Positions 27,101 through 31,493 of a stretch of DNA of 53,024 bases are shown here, in pieces; positions within the stretch are counted from its first letter, which is position 1, and each line of letters opens with the position of its first letter. Source of the DNA: a virus. The position numbers were made by a program, and so were the translations under genes. The DNA lies in the IMG/VR virus record IMGVR_UViG_3300037961_002462, positions 1 through 53,024 of that record. One strand, given 5' to 3'. The notes under the pieces are model-generated. The model searched no databases. It was not told the DNA's origin and saw only the letters and a program-made list of their open reading frames with translations.

Positions 27101-29650
27101 AAAAAAGCTTTTGACAGAAATGTTACTGAGAGTGTAGAATATATGGAAGAAACAAATCTTTTGTCATTTGATGAGTGGTTACAAGATAAAGGTATAACTA
27201 TAAAGTCCTTAACAAAAGGTTCTATTATATATAAAAGACTACAACAAAGATATAAACAATATGTTATAGACTACAATTTGTCAGAAGATTTTATCGTAGA
27301 AAAACTTACTGATGCAAAAATTAAAAAGATGTCTATGGATGATTTATTTAATGCGGTTAAAAAGTTAAATAAGTTAGATGGTAGTGCAAGTAATAGAGCA
27401 AAACATTTAGTTAGAAAAGAAATAGCACAAAGAGCATTTAGAGAACAGTCAGACTTTTTACAAGAACAAGCAGATATACAATCATTTAAATTTGTTAAAC
27501 CAGCAAAATCAGATGATATAACTTGGTTTAGAAAGTGGTTAGGTTCTAATAATATGACATCACGTAGACCAGAAATACAATACATGATTAATGAAATAGA
27601 AAAAAATTATTATAACTATTTACAAAGAAATAGAAAGTATGTAGCTGAAATAAATAAAGTACATAATGAGTTAATTGATAGTAAATTAGCTGGTATATCT
27701 ACAATAGAAAAAATAAAAGGAAGGTTAAACATGGCTCAAAGATATGAGTTATTGTATGGTAACATAACTAATAGAGATAAAAATGGTAGAATTGTATTGT
27801 TGTCTAAAGAACAAATGAAAAGTAAACGTAGTTCTATAACACAACAAGAATACAACTACTGGAAAATGTATCAAGATATAAACAAAAGATTTTCTGATAT
27901 TATAAAACAAGAAAAAACTGATTTTATTAAAAATATAAAAATGGGTGATTTAGAAATGTTTGGTAGAGAAGGTTTGTTTGGTTTGTATGATATGAGAATG
28001 GGTAAAAATATGTACGTAGAAAATGTAAAACTATATTTTGATGTTGGTGGTACACAAGTTTTAATGCCACTCAGTACTATAAGAACATATTTAAAGAGTA
28101 GTGGAGCTACAGCAAAAGAAAGAATAAAGAATGTAGAAACATTAGAAAAACTTAAAAGAAAAGCAACTAGATTAAAAAAACAAGGTAAACATGAGGACGG
28201 TAGTGATATTACACTTACTGATGCAGAAATTGACGCACTTATAGATGATGGTGATGCAATTATGAGAATGGCTAATGGATACGAAGGTGAATTATCTGAA
28301 GCAGATAAAGCATTGATACAAGAAATAAAAAGAAGACAACTTACAGAATTTGAACATATGTCGATGGATTTAAATGGAGCTCTGTTAGAATATGTTAGAG
28401 GTATGTTATTTAAATATGGAGATGTAACTAGAGATAGAAATGGAAAACCAAACAACTTAGATGAAAATCCTTTTGTAGGTATGTCTAACATGTCTGTATT
28501 AGTAGACGCTGTAATAGAATTTAATAAAGAAAATGGAAATAAAAACGCGGCAGAATATTTAACTAGGGTTTGGAAAGATTCATTTTTAGAAAAGAAAAAA
28601 CCTAGATTAAATACAGTAGAAAAAATAATAGACTTTTTAGTAAGACTTACATCTTTAAATGTATTAGGTTTTAATCCATTAGTAGCAGTGGGTAATGTAT
28701 TAGCTGGTAAATATCAGGAGTATAGAAAACGTGGTGGTAAAACATTTAAATTAGGTGAAAAAAGGTATTGGAAAGATTGGGGATACTCACAAAAGTTATT
28801 AGAAAAATACAGAATTATAGAATATAGTTTTAGTGACTTTGTACATCTTGACAACAAAAAAGGAGTGTTTGGTAAGATAGAAAGAGCTTCGTATGTATTT
28901 ATGGATAAAACGGAAAACTATATACAAGGTGCTGCCTTTCTTAGTATGTTAACTGAAGAAGAATATATATCAGGTGAAATATCACAAAGAAGAGTTGCAC
29001 AAATAAATTCTAGAATAGCTACTTTACATGGTGAAGGTTATACAGCTCTAGATGGTAGGTTATTAGGTACTTACGCTTTAGGTAGGGCGGCTTTACAATT
29101 TAAAAAATGGTTTGTTACTTTAATAGGTGACAGATTCCAACAACACGATATAGACAGGTTTGGAGAAGTGCAAATAGGTAGTTATACTGCAACTGGTAAT
29201 TATATAAAAGATTTGTATAGACAGTTTAGAGAAGGTGAAATTACCTTAGAACAAATGCAAGACGCGTATAATAAAATGAGTGTAGAACAACAAAGAGAAA
29301 TGGGTGCCTATATAAGAGGTGTGGCGTTAGCAGGAATTGTAGCGACACTTATATTAGTTATGGATGAAGAAGATGAAACTGATGGTACAGTATTAAGAAA
29401 TCTTAAAAAACTTAATAAAGATATTAATGTAATATCAGATTACAATAGACATATTAATTATACTTTTATACCTTCTAGTGTAGGTTTAATAGAAAGTATT
29501 GGTAAGATTTTAGATGGTATGTCAGAAGGTAATACAGAAAAATGGGAAACAGAATTAAAGTATGATGTTGCTCCATTTGGTAAGACTAGAAGAAAGTTAG
29601 AAAGTTCATTAGAAAGTACTTCTGAAAGAGAAAGCGAAATAATACGATAA
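18107..29650 (+). CDS. Giant cargo protein with RNA-polymerase-like catalytic motif (probable virion RNAP)
   Basis: This is a 3847-aa polyprotein-like chain. Residues ~1-430: helical, with Gly/Ala-rich hydrophobic stretches (LVPYAASFLIPYAGGAALAT near 185). Residues ~440-930: charged coiled coil and linker. H1014-E-G-G-H1018 fits a zincin, with Glu1138/1139 (LLEESFV) as possible third ligand. Residues ~2100-2500: D2336-L-D-G-D2340 in WGADLDGDSIH, preceded by RIPSHGKVS; this matches the metal-binding double-psi barrel loop of RNA polymerases (NADFDGD in beta', DFDxD in phi14:2-type phage enzymes). Residues ~2885-2990: PUA/ASCH-like (TLVEISPAI, 'EITDKDAFARSEGYDNF'). One membrane-like helix lies at ~3739-3753. 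It is likely packaged, ejected, and transcribes early genes. The gene follows its neighbour by 1 nt. Confidence 0.7.
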   Translation: MAEKTPLAQDENVSVPGIDIVEYDNNYQNASQLAEGLLNPAPQQNRQMDAYMRSQAVTDVQQQQFEGLSTSPIQPGQESGMFGVDPDAVIGTFAQDTTRSIKAGWGDLVAGTGDTIDVLNAWFNPNDPDPSTSVGNWMRGVGEKYQNENFLVISEDLQDLTWDDMFKAEFWSSKVARLVPYAASFLIPYAGGAALATRFTSKLLIGAAKRGIIGNASRVIGTASKSKKAKYLFGKNRIGGSGLAGVSLVDKGIKGKQALELTRGVKSLSQAVGGGFAANMMEGVYLGGEAYNQGMKDGLTMEQASAAASDVVYDNAQYMWVDMAQYGLLFGGLGKTFRLSRLANLTPDPKRFGFSVKGLINPLVQRGLINLPTVGTYAGIEGFSEGVQETYQEWIKYKAIHKQQGKDYQSYTNWLKTADGKFTKEARDVFWTSVGLGGAMGSVRGYVDGAAERQSTIQERLEKTALGINLQEEGKYSDEAQMMFQQFADEVIAEHIYNYNGDGTPLKQVISKQVEEGKITPEAGEALNNTIDQMVTTYDKHSLSTTLTESGQEQAFYTEVRLERNKQQRQDTKNIFNEERKRVKQNVKDPAKQKELLDEITMEENAVINILDQEKKELENRIESFYYLKEEVMTKDGKVDKRYKKRMTADEFEQFTTQGQERLTASQAQEMGMSVEQYKEYNKRKKEQGTFRNVVESIKDRFKKGRDIVSQKIKDFREPEIKPTESKTTDTDITPQQEAKKKAVIELPEPPKSEKVRRKIPIKDKVKKLAKAIVDKGGELIVKASSIIPTPGGTSYTITDSKGKTIKFFNRTGKVGNQSIENFLSKYIKDKSTDVKIKIILPQDGEANVVKIDGQLFFQYNNDLYQYKMEASIDGQTIGTIEYRDYDIKDEQITRAKKTKSERQVKKTKDVIKKYFDKIKSKVTPSKDKSKDDNLFKKYDGTVPRRNFEVYTNSGLAEYVLLNKILERNQIPADRAYIVSSELLDSFGNEAVSLAIGNSIFIQEGGTVGTDIIHEGGHIYYRMFAGTPLIKRINELLIGTDIYDLTTIEYPELTLIDVGGTVMTLGQYVEIQKGVLNQRNDLDGDIKSIIKSITEVEGVDDTKTNNFYISLLTQLTTKRRGGAIAKRLTDLEQTHLLEESFVRTLEANSFGRLDAIIKDSSTQKKIEEELIKYYKEAKQLTTDEEARQFLDLVDDVVPTLSLDAAMKHILLKFGKKGGIRNSGYAGINRAKKKNITKATEFGLIHTYINYELGKDLTDQEIIDNVIKRIEKSGLVNLKSLDKKLKKEVTSYIESVLYTTKPEYKQLLLTSNDLLIDAIIREKGFKEGSVQEQQAKEKYEEESLNEDDPSDVDKYNEEKKQINMPKTMTNFFKGIAEIYNVKSESPFERKKLMYQLRTISRNTRKNPYEFISAIRNSKFTEIQQMLDILDNKVFKNQNLTDAKLLQINNIFRSMVIERLTGNMLLIQNETDYKWINKPLMSRTTEKTVVKRMLDSWKNLSETKKEQKRIALENVYNTVSQNNFSDKAKAEGTVAILEILFKDTDGYERLDTEAMMNELIVYNNKPMYLMDVFFDTKSTQYGPKLTNKEWMLYNNKSKRWSYKVGDRKAFEYYNNNLSSYKTVLEELMIVSRPYNYLSVVDNVTGDAMSIFNNNNALHNQAYDSVEKIINVDKRKKSIFNPKNNIFAQIIQDKFEMNILLNKQNGEILDNPFDISIQTGMYRYYPGQELIERWDEGARNMTNINPAEIQSMDFFSFLTAIKNAEKGDIVFYDQSIGTFSDKSRRYYVKSIAAIDKNTRQMILSRLYNNPAKNDTYIKGDRVLPFDIIRNKNGEYQIENLTELVEKFKSDIRKNSELYEGHELFRKATQETIENYLISYIGNRFMAQQLLAYDHKQAKNEVDYVKRLAGTIASHMTYDHNTSFEPIIVKDYYVDDNGNLYTEDEIPEGVDVSIENDAAGYILPEQAKIITDKYAGVRDVGGVYKFVYNYRQEDGSTVYLKFAVQVLTPEMEQTSEVHRNIATLLRERNMSIADATIPNLEFIDMFAHGNLVIAASESSAKLWFDGVSGKKGGQYVYDVRNLDDTNLQNILSKQDEIFMEGDINDANRVFVGLDGKGLGIQLELDKQTDERYYPSQLFYHLNNNMYSPANVEILNRMLQLRKNVMEKSNQERNFDEGMISELGATTEQIFKEMESFKSSVDPGIYGQLLSSLFGDIDGRYPAMNDIYNAIARGRVQKKGTKMYTKGSIAYQSSSLGMGLESFVTRNIDGRDVVVSEAFVPGYLQQQGVKVGDLFLGTRIPSHGKVSTSVFVVKGFHQQLEGTPTSKITIPAKVSKYWGADLDGDSIHMNFKYNENEIKSADDWRNDSNEFFDLYVDLVSKQDVRKEITADIEFENEVNNILGEDRKRPESQLTPTGDSQTFKENVPTKKLVGIVAALQRTLNVFSNSGVELGFEIDIEGRKVDRFFDDVALEDGKGNWFGLAQILNIVLDNAKHQYAEGLGINFNSAAGFVMLRRLGYSLQQVKDIYTSDVAKSYFDWLDTTNGKKFTSSKNTIQQLIGKTKRPGKKSSDFIKFLGRNLTKEENKILTIIYNLQEFNKTIAQPIGQMFTVHQGIIKNPLELRATLRKIELIKNNRIKPSIKNYKENKLGNLFTNPILTHAQELMELVLTRASSTDIRYTPYMQSITEEVYTDANSKFFYYSDQQKNKIINHIIKEKLAEYIDVINSSRRLSSLVEDFKTMKEENPNNKFLQSLKVVTNSKGREIIVTNKQILNEFLTESEIQEIKKDFSQLTAEQKDTMINIEYRFFDFGFKEESIIPLFDNVEIQLLNKDIQKAINYMQEAIPTGVKGIDIIEQAESEIQQELKEIKNIEDRLIEESTKERESGDTFDGKMKLTTSEEQSIISGNKKTIAHGFSYNDTGGNIVKLITPGSTLVEISPAIKRNSLDEITDKDAFARSEGYDNFQDMKENGTKYHKDFIEGKKPIYIHKIVGKPSTATENRRAKKAFDRNVTESVEYMEETNLLSFDEWLQDKGITIKSLTKGSIIYKRLQQRYKQYVIDYNLSEDFIVEKLTDAKIKKMSMDDLFNAVKKLNKLDGSASNRAKHLVRKEIAQRAFREQSDFLQEQADIQSFKFVKPAKSDDITWFRKWLGSNNMTSRRPEIQYMINEIEKNYYNYLQRNRKYVAEINKVHNELIDSKLAGISTIEKIKGRLNMAQRYELLYGNITNRDKNGRIVLLSKEQMKSKRSSITQQEYNYWKMYQDINKRFSDIIKQEKTDFIKNIKMGDLEMFGREGLFGLYDMRMGKNMYVENVKLYFDVGGTQVLMPLSTIRTYLKSSGATAKERIKNVETLEKLKRKATRLKKQGKHEDGSDITLTDAEIDALIDDGDAIMRMANGYEGELSEADKALIQEIKRRQLTEFEHMSMDLNGALLEYVRGMLFKYGDVTRDRNGKPNNLDENPFVGMSNMSVLVDAVIEFNKENGNKNAAEYLTRVWKDSFLEKKKPRLNTVEKIIDFLVRLTSLNVLGFNPLVAVGNVLAGKYQEYRKRGGKTFKLGEKRYWKDWGYSQKLLEKYRIIEYSFSDFVHLDNKKGVFGKIERASYVFMDKTENYIQGAAFLSMLTEEEYISGEISQRRVAQINSRIATLHGEGYTALDGRLLGTYALGRAALQFKKWFVTLIGDRFQQHDIDRFGEVQIGSYTATGNYIKDLYRQFREGEITLEQMQDAYNKMSVEQQREMGAYIRGVALAGIVATLILVMDEEDETDGTVLRNLKKLNKDINVISDYNRHINYTFIPSSVGLIESIGKILDGMSEGNTEKWETELKYDVAPFGKTRRKLESSLESTSERESEIIR

Positions 29651-29657
29651 GTTTTAT

Positions 29658-29665
29658 TATCTTTG
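29658..29665 (+). promoter_or_regulatory. Bacteroidetes-type -7 box (TATCTTTG)
   Basis: TATCTTTG exactly fits TAnnTTTG and lies 23 nt before the ATG at 29689, in the 38-nt gap after the giant gene. No TTG at the -33 distance is obvious. It probably starts a separate late transcript for the adhesion/envelope cassette. Confidence 0.55.
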
Positions 29666-29688
29666 TAAAATAATATAAATTAAAAAAA

Positions 29689-29931
29689 ATGGCAAGAAAT
29701 TTAAATGATACATACGCTACAAGAGGAGCTGCGGTAACTGCTTCAGATAGTGCAGATTTAGATAAACCAGGTTTTCTATATGTAGGAACTTCAGGAAATA
29801 TTAAAGTTACTACTACAGAAGGCGATACTTTAACATTTAATAGTATTGCGGCTGGTATAGTACATCCTATATTTGTAAAAAAAGTATTTAGTACAGGGAC
29901 AACAGCATCTAATATTTTAGTAGTATTTTAA
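29689..29931 (+). CDS. Small virion-type beta protein (hypothetical)
   Basis: This is an 80-aa, Thr/Ser/Gly-rich protein with alternating hydrophobic residues and no Cys, signal peptide or membrane segment. Its last half (GDTLTFNSIAAGIVHPIFVKKVFSTGTT, in parts) resembles the C-terminal strands of the beta-sandwich proteins at 3806, 37963 and 38368 in composition and in the 'L..I.AG' turn. It is the first gene after its own promoter box and lies 1 nt before the LamG-like gene. It is possibly a fibre subunit or adaptor; function not shown. Confidence 0.55.
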   Translation: MARNLNDTYATRGAAVTASDSADLDKPGFLYVGTSGNIKVTTTEGDTLTFNSIAAGIVHPIFVKKVFSTGTTASNILVVF

Positions 29932-29932
29932 T

Positions 29933-30730
29933 ATGAGAGTTGGTATATCAAGTACTGTATCTACTAACGTAGTTAGTGTCGCGGAAAAAAACTATTCGTT
30001 ATTATTCGATGGTAGTAACGATGAAGTAGATTTTACTTCTACTGGTTTTCAAGCAGCTTTAGTTGATGGTAATTTTAAATTAACAGGTTCTGTGTCTATA
30101 TGGGCTAGAGTTAATGTGACGGGTTCTAACGGACAGATGTGGGACTTTGCTATAGATGAAGATAATAGAATACAACTACAGTACAAACATGGTGACGATA
30201 GTTTTACAGGAACATATAGAGCGGGTGGTACTAACAGAACAGTAAACCACAATCCATCAGGAACACAAGAAGGTGACGGTAATTTTCACCATATAGTAGT
30301 GACTTGGGATAGAGCTGGTGAAAACGAACTAAAGATATACTATGATGGTAGTTTAAGAGCAACTCAGACTTTGCCAGCTACTTTAACTGGAGATTTTGAT
30401 GACACTGCTGATAGTACCCTTGGTCAAGCTGGTGCTAGTGGTGTAGAATTTTTATCTGGTACATCATTCAATGGTAATGCAGATTATAATGGTTATTTAG
30501 ATGACTTTGCGGTTTATAGTGATGTGCTTACAGCAAGTAATGTAACTACCCTATATAATAGTGGTAAATCAAATCCATCTAATGTAAGAACAGTAGGAAC
30601 ATTGATTGCGCATTGGAAGTTTAATGAAGGAACAGGAAATACAGTAACAGATTCAAAACAAGGATTTGTCGGTACATTTGGTTCAACAGGTAATGAACCA
30701 GTATTTTCTGAAATAAATGCAGAAGAATAA
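29933..30730 (+). CDS. LamG/concanavalin-like domain protein, putative fibre or receptor-binding protein
   Basis: This 265-aa protein has at residues ~22-215 the pattern of a LamG-like jelly roll (Laminin_G_3 type): 'LLFDGSNDEVDF', 'GSVSIWARVN', 'FHHIVVTWDRAGENELKIYY' with DG, and 'NGYLDDFAVYSDVLTASNV' followed by TLYN. Residues ~220-260 add 'LIAHWKFNEGTGNTVTDS', another strand block typical of this fold. Such domains bind carbohydrate or protein ligands and are common in phage fibres and in Bacteroidetes surface proteins. There is no signal peptide, so it is more likely a virion part than an exported protein. Confidence 0.75.
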   Translation: MRVGISSTVSTNVVSVAEKNYSLLFDGSNDEVDFTSTGFQAALVDGNFKLTGSVSIWARVNVTGSNGQMWDFAIDEDNRIQLQYKHGDDSFTGTYRAGGTNRTVNHNPSGTQEGDGNFHHIVVTWDRAGENELKIYYDGSLRATQTLPATLTGDFDDTADSTLGQAGASGVEFLSGTSFNGNADYNGYLDDFAVYSDVLTASNVTTLYNSGKSNPSNVRTVGTLIAHWKFNEGTGNTVTDSKQGFVGTFGSTGNEPVFSEINAEE

Positions 30731-30746
30731 TAAATAAAATAAAATT

Positions 30747-30851
30747 ATGAAAAATAAAATATGTAAATGGGTTCAAGCTATAACATTTGGACTAGTATGT
30801 TTTAAATGGTGTGAGTGTTGTTGTAAATTAGATAACTGTTGTAAAAAATAA
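30747..30851 (+). CDS. 34-aa cysteine-rich micropeptide
   Basis: A short frame of 34 codons has an A-rich Bacteroidetes-type leader and TAA stop, 16 nt after one gene and 4 nt before the next. It encodes 8 Cys in 34 residues: single Cys in KICKW, then a hydrophobic stretch (AITFGLVCF), then a KWCECCCKLDNCCKK end. The density of Cys and basic residues suggests metal binding or a membrane-interface peptide. There are no relatives that I can name. Its tight fit between two genes on the same strand supports it being real. Confidence 0.55.
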   Translation: MKNKICKWVQAITFGLVCFKWCECCCKLDNCCKK

Positions 30852-30855
30852 TATT

Positions 30856-31146
30856 ATGGCAAAAGAATTAAACGAGGATACTGGTTTTGTATTAAGCATT
30901 AAAACAATTATAGGACTAGGTTTTGCAGTAGCTACAATTGCTGGTATGTGGTTTACACTACAAGCAGATATAGCAGAAGCGAAAGAATTACCAGTACCAC
31001 CTCCACCAGATGTAACTAGGATGGAATTTGATATGAAGGATAAAAACATACGCCTAACTATCGAAAATACTCAAGAAGATGTTGAAGAGATAAAAGAAGA
31101 TTTAGACAGAATAGAAGAAAAAATTGATGAACTAACCAGAAGATAA
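30856..31146 (+). CDS. Small membrane-anchored coiled-coil protein (spanin- or holin-accessory-like)
   Basis: This 96-aa protein has one N-terminal membrane helix (residues ~13-33, IKTIIGLGFAVATIAGMWFT). A short Pro-rich spacer (PVPPPP) follows, then a charged coiled coil (residues ~60-96, IENTQEDVEEIKEDLDRIEE). This is the layout of inner-membrane spanins and of several phage membrane-tether proteins. Its stop codon overlaps the start of the thioredoxin-like gene by one base, so it belongs to the envelope cassette. An anchor for the exported proteins downstream is another possibility. Confidence 0.6.
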   Translation: MAKELNEDTGFVLSIKTIIGLGFAVATIAGMWFTLQADIAEAKELPVPPPPDVTRMEFDMKDKNIRLTIENTQEDVEEIKEDLDRIEEKIDELTRR

Positions 31147-31493
31147 TGGAAAATTCTGTATGGAAAATTTATTCGTTGCTTTTATTTTGTTACTTGTGTC
31201 CATCATTGCTATATTCGCAGATAACGATAACCCAGTTTAATGCAAGTTGGAACTCTTCAAATGATGTAGAGTGGTTAAACAAGTTATCTGATGTAGATAA
31301 AATAAAATATATAGATATAGCAGAAAACACTAAAGCACAACAAAAACATGAAATAGTAGTAGTTCCTACTATTGTAATATATAAGGACGGAGAAGAAGTA
31401 AAAAGATTACAAGCAGACATATCGTTTGCTATAAAAGCAACTAGAGAAGAGTTGCAAGAATATATAGATGAACTATTAATGGAAGACTTTTAA
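31146..31493 (+). CDS. Exported thioredoxin-fold protein lacking the CXXC motif
   Basis: This is a 115-aa protein. Residues ~1-25 form a signal peptide/hydrophobic helix (IYSLLLFCYLCPSLLYSQ). The remainder has thioredoxin order: a beta strand and 'FNASWNSSN' at 31-39 where active enzymes have WC..C, a helix, 'IKYIDIAENTKAQQKHEI', then 'VVVPTIVIYKDGEEV' with the cis-Pro (Pro74) and the following strand pair. Both catalytic Cys positions are Asn/Ser-like here, so redox activity is unlikely; a binding or chaperone role in the periplasm is more probable. It overlaps its neighbours by one base on each side (TAATG). Confidence 0.65.
   Translation: MENSVWKIYSLLLFCYLCPSLLYSQITITQFNASWNSSNDVEWLNKLSDVDKIKYIDIAENTKAQQKHEIVVVPTIVIYKDGEEVKRLQADISFAIKATREELQEYIDELLMEDF

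Noticed and set aside
27871-28491. 206-codon frame on the - strand
   Set aside because: It lies antisense inside the 3847-aa gene; its composition (Ser/Leu/Phe/Ile-rich) is what the complement of AT-rich, Lys/Asp-rich coding gives.
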